From positions 8,727,842 through 8,791,841 of the forward strand of contig NC_087071.1 in the NCBI RefSeq assembly GCF_963678635.1: 64,000 nucleotides of DNA, in the 5' to 3' direction. The stretch comes from Symsagittifera roscoffensis. Lineage: Eukaryota; Xenacoelomorpha; Acoela; Convolutidae. Made by a program: the position numbers and the translations under genes. The notes under the pieces are model-generated. The model was not told the origin of the DNA and searched no databases. It saw nothing but the letters and a program-made list of their open reading frames with translations. Positions 1 through 11,046 of the stretch are shown piece after piece (position 1 is the stretch's first letter; every line of letters starts with the position of its first letter).

Positions 1-3000
1 AGTTCTGTCTGATAGAGTTGCGGCAACACTATCGCGTTATATTTGTATAAGACCTTGTCTTCTTCTCTTCTCCTGCAAGCCACGATCCCGTCCTTGTTCA
101 GATATAATCTCCCCTCCTTCTGCATGAAGTATTGTCTCAGGATCCTATAGCTGTCTTCTTCCAGGTCACCTTTGTCAGGTGCACCGTTTTCTATCCACCT
201 TTTTAGGTTGCTTGTCATGCGATCATTTCTCTGCGCCCTTAGAAGGTCCGAGAGTCTGTATCTCGCCTTCAAGTACGTCTTCATGATTCTCATCTGACTG
301 TTCAGCTCGTTGGGCTGATGTGTGTCTTCTTCCATCTTAACGCACCAAATCTTCGCCAACGGTTGTGTTTCTTGTTGAAACGGCTGAAGATCAGTCCTGA
401 CTACCTCTTTCTGCGGCAACAGGCTTATCGAACGTTTCGATACCGCTATCGTTTCTAAGTCATCCGCTGCGTTGTCAAAGACTCTTTCGCTTGGTATTAG
501 GTAGCGATCACTGTCAGGATCCTGGTACACCTCTCTGTCCAGGTTTCTCGCCCGAGTTTCCACTAGTAGCGTGTGTATCGCCAGTTCTGACAGTTCTGAT
601 CCCGAGGTCGAATCCCTGTCTGAATAGGTGTTCATTCTCGAGCTTTCTGACTTATCATCCGTCGAAGGTGTTGTGCCGGAGACTGCACGCTCCTCCAGAT
701 CATGTCCGTATTTCCTTCGCATCCATCTGAACTCCCCGGACAAAACTTTGTTCTCTAGGTCCTGTTTCTCATCAGGAATTTTCTCGTCTATCTCGGACTC
801 CCCGGACAAATTCACTTGTCCCGGGTGTTGATCTTGTGATTGCTGGTTTTTCTCCTCATCCTTCTCCCCGGACAAATAGTCTTGCAGCAGATTTTGTTCT
901 ACCTCTTCACCCTCTTTTTCCCGGTCTACAAAGGTGACGGTTTTCTTTCGCTTGCTGCTCCCCTGTTCTTTCCGTCCGTAAGAAGTACTGGTTAAAATCT
1001 CTTGGGGTATTGAGGATACTAGTTGCTGAACTATTGTCCTACAATCCCTCTTGTTCTCTTCGTGCTGTTGTCTGGACGGCATGATCTTCACTTTCTTACT
1101 GACTGTTAGCGATGCCACTGCTGCTGTCCACTCGGGGTCATCTCTGGTCACTTCTCTTTCTAACAATCCACCCAGCATCCGCATTACTTGTGGTGTGACT
1201 TGCACCGTTTTATCCAATAATGAGAGGCTGTTTATATTCATGCGAGAGAGTTCTTGCTGGACCAGGTTCGAGCGCAGCAACAAATCTAAGGGGACTGGAT
1301 CCTCCTTGGACAGGATCTTTATCTCAGCTGCTTTCTCTACAGGTAACTCAGGATGCCCTGGAATTGGATGTCCAGACTTATCCAACCATCTCGTTAAGGG
1401 AAGCGCTTCATAAGTTTCTTTGTCCAGAAACGAGAATCCCTCCTTTACTTCCGCCTGATTGGCCTGCTTCTGCTCCAATCTTTCATAGAACTCAGTTTTC
1501 TTGCTGAGACTGTCAGCATTCTGATGTTTATCACGCATCCTATGTTCGATTATCATATGGTAGCCATCCAATCTGACTATCCATCTACCAATATAACTCT
1601 GATCCATCGAGTAGGTCTTCAACCAGGATAACGCTCTGTTGTCCACGCGTAACTTGAAGGGAGCGCTCCCCAAGTATGCACGGTACTTTTCCACGAAGGT
1701 GACTACTGCAAACATTTCTGCTTTCGGTGCGCCATATTTCATCTCTGTGTCACTCAAGACCTTGCTGCCGTATGCAATGGGACGGAGGACTGTTCTTCCG
1801 TTCCATTCTTGCTCCTGATGCAATATTCCTGAGATGGCCACTACCGATGCGTCTGTGTCAAGGACATACATGCCCTTTTCTGTAGGCATGCCCAGCACTG
1901 GCGCTTCGCACAGTTCCCGCTTTATGTTCTCGAAAGCAACTTGTGCCTCATCGTTCCATTCGAACTTTTTCCCTTTGTTGCGCATCAGCTTCTGCATCGG
2001 GTACACCTTGTCCGCGTATCCTTTTATGAATTCTCGGTAGTAATTGGCAAACCCTAGGAAGCTCATGAGCTGTGTGTCCGTTCTAGGAGCTTTCCATGTC
2101 AGCACAGCCTCTACTGCTTCTGGATCTGGCCTCACACCATGCCGGTCCACCATTCTCCCCAGGTACTTGATCGAATCCCTAAGGATTTCACATTTCGATG
2201 GTTTGCATTTCAAGCCTGCTCTTTTCATACATCCGAAGACCTCATCGAGTCGATCAATGTGATCCTCCAGGGTTGGTGTCGCTATGACTACGTCGTCCAC
2301 GTAGCACATCAAGAGATTCCCGTACTTTTTGGTCACTCCTGTCAAAGCCTGAGCCATCAGCCTTTGAAAGGTTGCTGTTGCATTGCACAAGCCGAAGGGC
2401 ATCCTCTTCCACTGGTACAACCCCAATTCGCACGCGAATCCTGTTTTCTCCCTGTCCTTCTTTCGCAGAGGAACCTGCCAGAAGGCAGAACCCAAGTCCA
2501 ATGTGGTGAAGAACTTTGCATCACCAAGTTTGGATAGGCTCTCGTCTATTCGCGGTATCGGGTACGCATCTTTAATCGTTACCGCGTTCAAGTAACGAAA
2601 GTCGCAACAAAATCTAAGCTGCCCCCCTTTCTTTTTCGCCATTACTACTCCGCAAGCCCATGGTGATTTCGAGGGTTCTATCATGTCGTATTCAAGCAAC
2701 ATTTCTATTTCCGCTCGGCACGCTTCCGATTTATGTGGCGTCATTCGCCTTGCGCCTTCCCTATGGGGAACGGCGCCCTCTTCTAGTTCGATTTCGTGTT
2801 CGACGAAATTACAGCAACCGATGTCCGCCTTATGTTTTGAAAATACTTCGGCGTTCCGATCTAGGAGGTCCCGCAATTTTTCAAAATCTCCCTCACCTAT
2901 TTTTCCTTTTAAATGTTCTATTTCTGGCAAAACCGGTTTGTCAGAATCTAGTTCATATGACGAGGGGCTTTCCGGAAAATTCGAGCAGCTTGATAAGCCG

Positions 3001-6000
3001 TCGTCCGTTTCGGATTTCATTGAAAACAATTTACGAATAGATTTTAATTCATCAATCCTCTTTAAAATTTTATCTTTATTTGCATGATAAGGACAGTCTT
3101 TCACACTATATTTCTTCAAGTTTTGTGTCTCTTCATAGTCGGTCCTCATCGGCAATGCGTAACCAAGCTTCTTTCCACGCTGGATTGAAACCGTGGTGTC
3201 CAGTGTGTTCAACAACACACTGACACACAGTCCGTTTCGCGTTACCGAGAAGCTCCGGCCTAAAATCACCGAACTCTGACTATTTGGATTCGGTACTAAG
3301 CAAACCTGTTTACTATCACTTAACGAATTTAAATTTCTCATTCTAAAAATCGCTACTACAGCTTGTCCTGGTTGTAACTTTACTTTTCTATCCAAAAAAA
3401 CTGGTACCTTATTTTCATCTGTTATTATCCTATTAATGGGTCTCTTAACATACTTTCGGTCCGGGTTTCTAATCCGTATTAGACCGTTGTTTAAGTCAAT
3501 CATCACGTCAAAGTTCCTGACAAAATCTCTGCCCAAGATGAATTGGTCGGCGTCGTCCAGATTCTCTACCACCAGGAAGCTCATCCAAAGGTTCCGTCCT
3601 CCCATGTGAAGGACCGTCACCGGTGTTCTTCCGGCTACGTAGATAGCTCCTCGATTTGCAGCGGCTAGTCGGAGATTCGTAGGAATCAGATCTTCCCGCG
3701 TGAAGCCCATTCTCTCCCAGGTTTTTATCGGCATCACGCTCACCACCGCGCCTGTGTCCAGAAGCCCTGTGACTCCGATTTTTGTTCCGTTGGTGTCAAG
3801 CAGGTGTGCTGTCACATCTGCTTCATATCCAATATGTACCGCGTCTTGTTCCATCATGGCGTCATGGCCTATCCTGCGGACTTTGAGTTCCTCTTCACCC
3901 AAATAGATCTGCCCCATTTGGTCATCATCTGTTGTTATGTAAGTCCTGGTGTAGATGCTGATTCCATCCACGTTCAGCATTATTTGATACGGCCCATAGA
4001 CCTCCAAGTAGCGTCCATGAAGTTTCTTCATGCGAGGGCCACCCGTCGTTAGTAGTGCTCGCACAGCTCTCGACTCAGTGCGTGGCTCCACCTGCCTCAG
4101 ATAATCTGCATATGTGTCCAAATGCATTAAAGTGAACTCTGATGGTTCACTCAAATTTCTTATTACCTGGTGTCCAGCCACTGAGATTATCGACTGTATC
4201 TTCTTTCCTTGCGGCGCCATGCCGAACCTCTTACCGGAGATCACTTTAAGTTTCATATCTAAACTGCTTGGTGTTTTCGTCTCCTCGAACTCCGTTGCTT
4301 CGAAGGTATTCAGTTGCTCCTGAAGCTTTTCATTTTCCAGTTCAAGTTTCACTCTTTGTTCGATCTCTTTCGTCACCAGTTCCTGTTGTACTCTATTTAG
4401 AGCATCCTTTGCGGCTGCCTTGTAATCGATCTTGAAGTCATCGGCCGCAGTTGCTGGTTCCGGTTCACATGCTTCTCCTGTTACCGCTTGCATTTTCTTT
4501 GCCGCCAGCTCTTGAGGTTTGTCCTTCCTGCGTGCCTCTGCTTCGTTTAAAAGTCGAGCCTTGCTCGCTTTCACTCCTGATAAAGCTTCTTCATGCCTTG
4601 GATGCTTGATGTCTGCCACTGCATCCCAGAATTGTGGACAGTCTGATTTAAAATGACCTTCCAAGTTGCAAAAGAAACACCTCGGGCCGAATTTCGCAAT
4701 TACTCCTCTCATGAAATCCTCATGTTCCAACTCTGACGCATCTTCGTCCTCGAGGCTAAAGCCTATTGCTTTCATGCCTTGTTTATAAGCTGGGCATGCT
4801 GATACATGATGGTCTGTTGAACTACAATTAGCACAAGAGCGTCTCTTGTCCATATCGTCCCTCGGTTTGTACCAATTGTTCCCTTGGTTCGCTGGTCCGT
4901 TGTTAAAATTGCCATAATTGTTCTTGTAATATCCAGATCTCGAAGGAGGTTTCAGCAATAGATACTCTTTCGATTTGAGTCTCAACTCCTCCGGTGTTGG
5001 CGCATTAGTTGATAGTGGTGTGTAATGCGTTGCTAGCATCGTACGAAGTTCATCGTTTTTCACACCATCGATGAATTTTGAGGCTACGGCCAGGTTCATC
5101 CTTCGATTTGACTCATCCGGTTGGCTGCGTCTTCTCAGCATTTCCAAATCATCGAGAAACTTGTCTATAGTTTCATCTTCCCGCTGCCTCCGTTTCTCGA
5201 AGCGCATCATCGCCTGGTGCCCCTGCACCCCTGATCCGAAACGGTTCAATAAGATTTCGAAGATTTTTTCAGCAGTGTCACGTTGATACTGTTTCTTGGC
5301 CATGACACAGTTCAGGGCTGTCCCTTCTAAGTTGCTGGTGAGCGCGCTGCATTCCTGTCTCTCAGACAAGTCTTCTTCCTCGAAATGCAGCTTCATTACC
5401 TCTATCCAGGTATCAATACAGCCATCAGATTCGTCTTTGTAGCATCTTGGTTTCTTAAAGACTCTTCTGGACTTTTCACTGCGTTCATTGGTTCTAGATA
5501 ACCGCGTCAGGAATGTCTCCAAAGACCTGTTCAGGGGTTCAAATGCTGTGGCCATTGCCGTAGCATCCCTTGAGAGTCCCGCTTGAGTGTCCTCACACCT
5601 TGTCGAAGGCTCTGTGTGCGGTGCATCCCTGCAATCCGAATCACCATGAGCGTTTCCCGCTTGGCCCATGTGACTCCTCTTCGGGCTTGTATGCCCCATG
5701 TTGCCAGAATCGCTTCTCCCAGTCGCATGTGTGCTTTGCGTTGGTCGTTCGTTCGAGGTTTGTCTGTTCCCCGTTGAACTTGCTCTACTGTTCGGGCCCC
5801 ATGCTGTATTACCCCTTGTGGCATAGCCTGATGAACTGCCCCTGCCTCTAGTGGATCCATTTGTCTTCCTCCTTTGATGTTCATTGAAGTTCACCCTCGG
5901 TTCCCTGCTGGGACCTCCCGAGTTCGGCTCTCCTTCTTTTGGTCCACTCTTGCTGCTTAGTAGCCCGTCCAACCTATCCATGATAGCCTGCGTTCGCCTC

Positions 6001-7235
6001 TCCATCATCGCGTCTATCTTTGTGTCAAGAGACCCAAGAGACTGCTCTTGCTGAATTCTTAACTTCTCCATGTCGGCTCTTAAGCGTAACTCCCTCTGTT
6101 CCGCCTCTCTTGTCATTCGCGACAAGTTCCTCGTCATATGTTCGTCTGTTCTTTCTTTCAAGCGTTTTTCGCTTCTGTCAACTTCTTGTCTGTTGCGGTT
6201 TATTTCTTCCCGCAGACTTTCTCTTTCAATGTGAACTGCTCTTTCCAGTTCACTCATCCTTATCGACATCTGTTCATTTTGTTCTCCTAAACTGCCCACT
6301 ATGTTGTTTAAGGCTTCCTCTAGTGCCGCCCCGTTATCCATGAGTGGCGTCACATGTGGTGGTGTAACTCTGTCGGTCCCAGGTAGCTTCGTGCTGGTAG
6401 AGATCCGGGCGTTGACTCTCTGTCTTGACGTTTTATCATTATCTATTTCAGGATCCGCTAACGCGTTGCCTAGCCCTCCGGTTCTACTCTCTCCAGTTTG
6501 TGGCTCTGAACTTGTCCTAATCGCGAAGTCTTTTGACTGGCCTGGTGTGTTTGCCTCTTTGCTTATCGTTGTCACTACACCAAATTTATCCATAGTTCTA
6601 GTCTCTCTTCCGACGTGTGCCTCACTCTCCTGGATCGAACTATTGAGACTGACTTGAGATCCAAAGTCCCCTTGCTCCTCTTCATCCTCTTCCTCCTGGG
6701 ACTCCCCATCGTTTCCTGCTCCTCCTCCCATGCTGAATGGAAAGATGTTTCCGAAGGTGTTCTTCATTCTTTCTGAGAACGATGATGAGGTTGTTTGTTT
6801 TCCAGTTCCGCTTGCCATCATAGTGTTGTCTGTCGGAGATCTTCTAGTTGCCGTTACTTCAGTTGAGATGTCGGACAGTTCCGACATCTCCTCTCGATCC
6901 AACGTCCCGGTGGAAGTGGCAAAATCATGGCCTTGTTCTACCGGAGTAGATTCACTCGCCAGCCTTCTGCCTCTCCCTTCCAGTCCATTTACTCCCTGGT
7001 TGTCGTTCATGGTATGGTCCGTATTGACCTCCACTTCTAACAGTTCTCTTCGCTCTTCTGAGGTCTTTTGACTTCTCGTTTCAACCATTCTGCCTGAAAC
7101 CGTCCCCTTTTTATCGGACCGGGTTCGCTTGATCCAATCCACAAAAGGATCGTCTATCGTTTTTCTTTGCTTTTCAGGTATGAATTTCCTAGAGCTATTA
7201 CCTCGTTTTGGTATCCTTGACTTGTCTAAACTCAT
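1..7235 (-). CDS. gag-pol: Gag-pol polyprotein of element A (partial, runs off left edge)
   Basis: This frame starts at an ATG (7235-7233, peptide MSLDKSRIPKRG) and has no stop down to the left edge, giving at least 2411 residues. I checked that the landmarks share one frame. The first zinc knuckle (CANC...H...C) is near residue 801. A second CCHC knuckle with CFFC lies near residue 852. The retropepsin motif DTGA is at 3758-3747 (residues 1160-1163). The reverse transcriptase YVDD box begins at 2303 (residue 1645), and the RNase H TDAS motif lies near 1858. The window ends just before the integrase zinc-binding motif. It differs from the B polyprotein by a longer Gag N-terminus, rich in Ser, Glu and Arg with a predicted coiled coil. 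No frameshift separates gag from pol, so a single polyprotein cut by its own protease is inferred. The copy may be intact, but its integrase, tail and ORF2 cannot be seen. Confidence 0.95.
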   Translation of the reverse strand, partial: MSLDKSRIPKRGNSSRKFIPEKQRKTIDDPFVDWIKRTRSDKKGTVSGRMVETRSQKTSEERRELLEVEVNTDHTMNDNQGVNGLEGRGRRLASESTPVEQGHDFATSTGTLDREEMSELSDISTEVTATRRSPTDNTMMASGTGKQTTSSSFSERMKNTFGNIFPFSMGGGAGNDGESQEEEDEEEQGDFGSQVSLNSSIQESEAHVGRETRTMDKFGVVTTISKEANTPGQSKDFAIRTSSEPQTGESRTGGLGNALADPEIDNDKTSRQRVNARISTSTKLPGTDRVTPPHVTPLMDNGAALEEALNNIVGSLGEQNEQMSIRMSELERAVHIERESLREEINRNRQEVDRSEKRLKERTDEHMTRNLSRMTREAEQRELRLRADMEKLRIQQEQSLGSLDTKIDAMMERRTQAIMDRLDGLLSSKSGPKEGEPNSGGPSREPRVNFNEHQRRKTNGSTRGRGSSSGYATRGNTAWGPNSRASSTGNRQTSNERPTQSTHATGRSDSGNMGHTSPKRSHMGQAGNAHGDSDCRDAPHTEPSTRCEDTQAGLSRDATAMATAFEPLNRSLETFLTRLSRTNERSEKSRRVFKKPRCYKDESDGCIDTWIEVMKLHFEEEDLSERQECSALTSNLEGTALNCVMAKKQYQRDTAEKIFEILLNRFGSGVQGHQAMMRFEKRRQREDETIDKFLDDLEMLRRRSQPDESNRRMNLAVASKFIDGVKNDELRTMLATHYTPLSTNAPTPEELRLKSKEYLLLKPPSRSGYYKNNYGNFNNGPANQGNNWYKPRDDMDKRRSCANCSSTDHHVSACPAYKQGMKAIGFSLEDEDASELEHEDFMRGVIAKFGPRCFFCNLEGHFKSDCPQFWDAVADIKHPRHEEALSGVKASKARLLNEAEARRKDKPQELAAKKMQAVTGEACEPEPATAADDFKIDYKAAAKDALNRVQQELVTKEIEQRVKLELENEKLQEQLNTFEATEFEETKTPSSLDMKLKVISGKRFGMAPQGKKIQSIISVAGHQVIRNLSEPSEFTLMHLDTYADYLRQVEPRTESRAVRALLTTGGPRMKKLHGRYLEVYGPYQIMLNVDGISIYTRTYITTDDDQMGQIYLGEEELKVRRIGHDAMMEQDAVHIGYEADVTAHLLDTNGTKIGVTGLLDTGAVVSVMPIKTWERMGFTREDLIPTNLRLAAANRGAIYVAGRTPVTVLHMGGRNLWMSFLVVENLDDADQFILGRDFVRNFDVMIDLNNGLIRIRNPDRKYVKRPINRIITDENKVPVFLDRKVKLQPGQAVVAIFRMRNLNSLSDSKQVCLVPNPNSQSSVILGRSFSVTRNGLCVSVLLNTLDTTVSIQRGKKLGYALPMRTDYEETQNLKKYSVKDCPYHANKDKILKRIDELKSIRKLFSMKSETDDGLSSCSNFPESPSSYELDSDKPVLPEIEHLKGKIGEGDFEKLRDLLDRNAEVFSKHKADIGCCNFVEHEIELEEGAVPHREGARRMTPHKSEACRAEIEMLLEYDMIEPSKSPWACGVVMAKKKGGQLRFCCDFRYLNAVTIKDAYPIPRIDESLSKLGDAKFFTTLDLGSAFWQVPLRKKDREKTGFACELGLYQWKRMPFGLCNATATFQRLMAQALTGVTKKYGNLLMCYVDDVVIATPTLEDHIDRLDEVFGCMKRAGLKCKPSKCEILRDSIKYLGRMVDRHGVRPDPEAVEAVLTWKAPRTDTQLMSFLGFANYYREFIKGYADKVYPMQKLMRNKGKKFEWNDEAQVAFENIKRELCEAPVLGMPTEKGMYVLDTDASVVAISGILHQEQEWNGRTVLRPIAYGSKVLSDTEMKYGAPKAEMFAVVTFVEKYRAYLGSAPFKLRVDNRALSWLKTYSMDQSYIGRWIVRLDGYHMIIEHRMRDKHQNADSLSKKTEFYERLEQKQANQAEVKEGFSFLDKETYEALPLTRWLDKSGHPIPGHPELPVEKAAEIKILSKEDPVPLDLLLRSNLVQQELSRMNINSLSLLDKTVQVTPQVMRMLGGLLEREVTRDDPEWTAAVASLTVSKKVKIMPSRQQHEENKRDCRTIVQQLVSSIPQEILTSTSYGRKEQGSSKRKKTVTFVDREKEGEEVEQNLLQDYLSGEKDEEKNQQSQDQHPGQVNLSGESEIDEKIPDEKQDLENKVLSGEFRWMRRKYGHDLEERAVSGTTPSTDDKSESSRMNTYSDRDSTSGSELSELAIHTLLVETRARNLDREVYQDPDSDRYLIPSERVFDNAADDLETIAVSKRSISLLPQKEVVRTDLQPFQQETQPLAKIWCVKMEEDTHQPNELNSQMRIMKTYLKARYRLSDLLRAQRNDRMTSNLKRWIENGAPDKGDLEEDSYRILRQYFMQKEGRLYLNKDGIVACRRREEDKVLYKYNAIVLPQLYQTE
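6865..6890 (-). other. Perfect 11-bp hairpin inside gag (element A)
   Basis: GAGATGTCGGA is followed by a 4-nt loop and its exact reverse complement. It encodes EMSELSDIS in Gag. The same stem occurs in the other three gag copies (11271-11296, 45860-45885, 50084-50109) with the same reading frame. A role as a packaging or dimerisation signal is only a guess. Confidence 0.6.
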
Positions 7236-10125
7236 TCTTTATTTGTCACTTTCCTATGCCTACTCTTGACTCAATTGTTAGAGACCTTATAGTTTCATTA
7301 ACAATAATAATGACACAACACAATAAATTTCACCAGATTCTATTAAATAGTGACCACGAATCCCTGTATGTTGTCAGAGTACAGTTTGTATAAAATTTAT
7401 TCACACTAGCCGATTATCGGTCGTAAGATTTGAAACTAGCACAATATGATGTTATCAGTCAATTTAAAAGATAGTGTACTCACTACCCAATCAAGCTCAG
7501 TTTAGGTTGATTTAAAATCAAAAAACAAAAAAAATATATATTGACACAATATGAATGTATATTTAAAAAAAAACGTATGTGTCTTGTACTCTTAGTCAGT
7601 CGCAGTACAATAGTCGAACCTGTCTTTTAAAGAAAAAGCTTTCCCTGCTTGGTGCTGCACCAAACAGACAAAACTTTGAAGGCAGCAATTTTCTCAAGTG
7701 GGCGTCTATTGCACCCACCGAGTACTGTGTTACCTATCTGCCTTCGGACTGCCCGAGCTAGACCTACTAAAGTCCTCAGGGCAGTCACTTTTCCCAAAAA
7801 CGTATTATGTCCAATCCACACCAATGAACCACGTTCTCTTTAATTTAGACTTAGTGTCGCGAATATCCGAGTTTGGACTTGTTTTGTATTAGTCTTGTTC
7901 TTATCGAAAGGCAAGTTACCAGCGCAGTCACTGATACCTAGCCTGTGTATTAATAACTTAATACTTCTCACTTTTTAGTCTTTCTTTCGTTCACCTAAGT
8001 CCTTAATAAAATAATACCCCTCCGGATTGGCACAAATAGGACCCTTCCGGATTTGTCAGAATCTAGACCCCTCCGGATTTGGATCCCTCTTGAAAAAACT
8101 TCGACCCCTCCGGATTGGGAGCCCTCCGATTTTGTAAAAGTAGCTTTCAGGAGATTTCCTTTTTTCAACCTATACCCCTCCGAATACGTTCTCCGATGCA
8201 ATTATGCTGTTTTAATTAACTGGGAAGGGTATAGGGTCCTTTCCTAGACCCCTCCGGATTGAAGTTAAGCCTCTTATTTGACAATTCACACTAACGGTGA
8301 AGGGTCTTGTCACTGGCCTAACTTTGGCTCGGTTAAGCTTTTGCGGTGACTTTAGCCCTCCCTCTACGTCTAGAATGGCCTAAAGTTACTTTACTCAACC
8401 GCTATTACCTTTTGGTAAGGGTATCAGGGCTTTTCAGAAAAATTTGTAAAACGTGAAGGGTGTACCCCTCCGGATTTGTGTAATTTGCTAAAAACAATCT
8501 CAAAAAATTTTCTCTCTCGCTTTTCCGAAAAATTTTTGATCCTATTAGTAAGCTCAGCTAATTTCTGATCTGTTGGTACCAAGATCAACTCGATATGATC
8601 AGTAGTTCCAAAGTTATTAACCAAAACGTCTTTTTTTTTGAACTCAAAAAATTTTCTCTCTTATAGGTTCCGCCTAACTTTTTCCGCAAATCTGGTCCTT
8701 TCGACCTAAAAATTATTGATCCGAGCTCAGAAGGCCTATACTCTTCTAGTTCAATGCAAAAGACCCGATCTAAAACGCTATTGTAGAAAAATTTTGCGAA
8801 AAACTATGCTACCTGGACCCCTCCGGGTTGATGAATCCACCAAATCAAACACGTTATGTTCGATTTCTCTGCAACCCGGAAGGCTTTCGGGTAGCGGATT
8901 TTAAGACTTGTAGATTCACTAGTGGACGTTGTCCGAACAACTATTTTTACTGTCCTACCTCAAAAATTTCAAAAAATTTTCTAAATTTTTAGTGTTTCTT
9001 ACTATCAAAATTTGGGAAAATTTGGTTTTTTGTACCAAACTAGTTTTAACCACTTCCGAACTAAAGTTAACCGGTTCTGCTTATTACAGTAGTGCAGTTA
9101 CGATGTCACACACTAACTTAGCGCTTTTTTCCGTTTCAAAAAATATCGATATCTCAAAAATCGCGACTTGTGGGGGGATCAAAATATCGCAATTTTGACC
9201 CTAAAAACCGGTCAGTTCTCGTTGTTTTTGTCTGAAAATCGATATAAGACTATTAATATAGGCTATATAAGTAATAATATTAGGAATACTATACCCCTCC
9301 GGGTTTGTTTAATCTCCGAATTAAGGTGCTTAACTCGGATATTCGCAGTTCGGTGAAGGGTCACTACAGTGCAGCACTGTCGAGCCCCCCACAGATTACT
9401 ATCTTACTTTTTGTACCAAAAGGGATACAAAACTTGTTAACGATACCCAACAGTCGATTGTAGTTGTCGTTGAGCCTCTTCCTGTTGTTCCCTGTACTGC
9501 TTGCCGGATCGGTCTTCACCCCGGACCCTTCCGAATTGAGCGCAAATCAGCTGACCCTTCCGGATTGGGCGCAATTTATCATTAACGTGCTTAAATGCTC
9601 AAATAACCCTACAGTACAAGCCCCACAAACGGGCTACAAAAATGATCTTAACGATCCTGACTGATATAAATGCCTGTAACAACAATATATCTATCAACAA
9701 CAAACGGGGGGGTTGAATCACATCTTGTCTGGGGGGATGATTTCTACTGATTTTTTACTTTTTTACTGTTTTTGGTTTTTTCGGTTATTTTTTATATTTT
9801 TTGTTTTTCTTGGATACTATACTATTTTTTGTTTGATTTTGCTTATATCTTTAAGTGTTTTTGGTCACAAACCACTCAGGGGATGAGGGGTTCGCGATTC
9901 CCCCCACCCTTCCTGGTTCGTGAATTTTCGGTCTTAACTAGGTTAAAAAACTATTCACGGCAATCCGGAAGGCTTCCGCGTTCCGAACTACCCTTCCGCC
10001 CCGGCGGTTTAGGCCTAATAAGGGCGTTAATGTGAGCATCCGCTCGGCGCGGAATGCTCGTTAACGGTTCTGCCGGTCATGATGTTAAAAAAGAATAACA
10101 CCCAGGAGCGCCATAAAAACATACA
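7236..10125 (-). other. 5' leader of element A (downstream copy), non-coding
   Basis: About 2.9 kb separates the LTR at 10126 from the gag start and holds no credible gene. In sense orientation it carries many copies of a purine-rich motif of the form CCGGAGGGGT or CCGGAAGGGT, densest at about 8010-8260, and AT-rich stretches. Close to the primer-binding site lie a palindromic CGGAAGGCTTCCG (9966-9978) and a hairpin with a 5-bp plus 5-bp stem (10034-10059). The leader also contains a 15-nt palindrome (ACAGTGC-N-GCACTGT, near 9366). Short ORFs here are not conserved in reading frame with the C leader and I treat them as chance. Confidence 0.85.
10097..10113 (-). promoter_or_regulatory. tRNA primer-binding site of element A (internal LTR)
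   Basis: The sense strand reads TGGCGCTCCTGGGTGTT, starting with the TGG that pairs with a tRNA CCA end. It lies 12 nt downstream of the LTR end. The identical 17 nt occur at 14502-14518, 38035-38051 (B) and 42736-42752 (C). The complementary tRNA would end in ACACC for the T stem and CAGGAGC-G-CCA for the acceptor. I could not assign the amino acid. Confidence 0.75.
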
Positions 10126-11046
10126 TGTAACATTCGCCCGGAAGATACATATCGACGGATAACAAAACTAAGTCTTAAGACGACTGGCTAGCGTCTAAAC
10201 AGAGCTTTGCATGTTTTTCACCGTCTCTACCAAGCCAGTACTTTTCGGTGGTCTTTCTTACATCAGGCTGACAAAAACGTTACTGTTCTCCGGCTTCGAC
10301 CAGAACGCTCAAATTAACTAGATTACATGCAAAAATAGTGAGCTCATGGCTGGGTCTCAGTATCCCCAGACCACGAGGTCACTCCTAAAAACAGGGCTAC
10401 TACTTATTATATTACTATTGTTTTTGTTCAGTAGATAAAAATCATCATCTCCATCGAAGATGGATCAACCCTTCCCCCCCTACTTCTAGCTCCTCATTCT
10501 TGTCAAAACGAATTAAGATCTTAATTAAATTCAAGTCAGGACATGACGGATGCTAAAATTCAATATAAGTTCATAAAAGTCCACGTCCCGAGACCCTTCC
10601 GGATTCTTGAATCCGGTGAATCAAGCTTCTTAATATCCAGTTCACAATAACTCGGAAGGCTGGGTTTTACCCTTCACCGTTGCTCGCAACGGCCTTGCAA
10701 CTATTGTAACAGCACAATAGTTGCAACTCGGAACGTCCTCTGCTGTTCGGTAGTTCGTTGTAGTTTTTTAGTCTCGATTTCGTACTGTTCGTAATCGCAG
10801 ATAAAAGTTGTTCTGTTTTTTCTTGCTCTTTTAGCTAAAAATGGCCGTTTCTGACGTTTCCCAGAAATATGACGTCATAATTCGAATTTTTAAAAATTAG
10901 AATTCCAGAATCTTCTAGCCTTCACCGTTTGGCTAATCGTTCAAATAACGTCCTTATCCGTTCTAAATCGCCAATTCGGAAGGCTTGCTGCTAAAATACC
11001 GAATTCTGCAGAGACTGCATTTTGGCCATTCTGGTCGAATGTCACA
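10126..11046 (-). repeat. LTR of element A (internal copy)
   Basis: This is a 921-bp repeat with TG...CA ends and 11-nt terminal inverted repeats (TGTRACATTCG type). It matches 14531-15451 almost perfectly. On the sense strand it is followed by the primer-binding site and the leader of the complete gag-pol copy. On its upstream side it abuts a truncated gag rather than a polypurine tract, so it is not a normal 5' end. Two adjacent perfect hairpins lie at 10677-10692 and 10695-10726. Confidence 0.92.
10677..10726. other. Two adjacent hairpins conserved in the A/C LTR
   Basis: CCGTTGC-TC-GCAACGG is followed two bases later by a 13-bp perfect stem (TTGCAACTATTGT with a 6-nt loop). The C LTR has the same pair at 42120-42169: the 13-bp stem is unchanged but the loop differs, and the smaller stem differs near its loop. 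The pattern suggests selection on the fold. Confidence 0.6.

Noticed and set aside
8010-8260. Repeated CCCTCCGGATT motifs resembling a CRISPR-like array
   Set aside because: The copies are short, degenerate and irregularly spaced in a eukaryotic retroelement leader, with no cas genes.
9772-10035. Small ORFs in the A leader and their duplicates near 14177
   Set aside because: They recur only because the leader is duplicated; the homologous C leader does not keep the frame.
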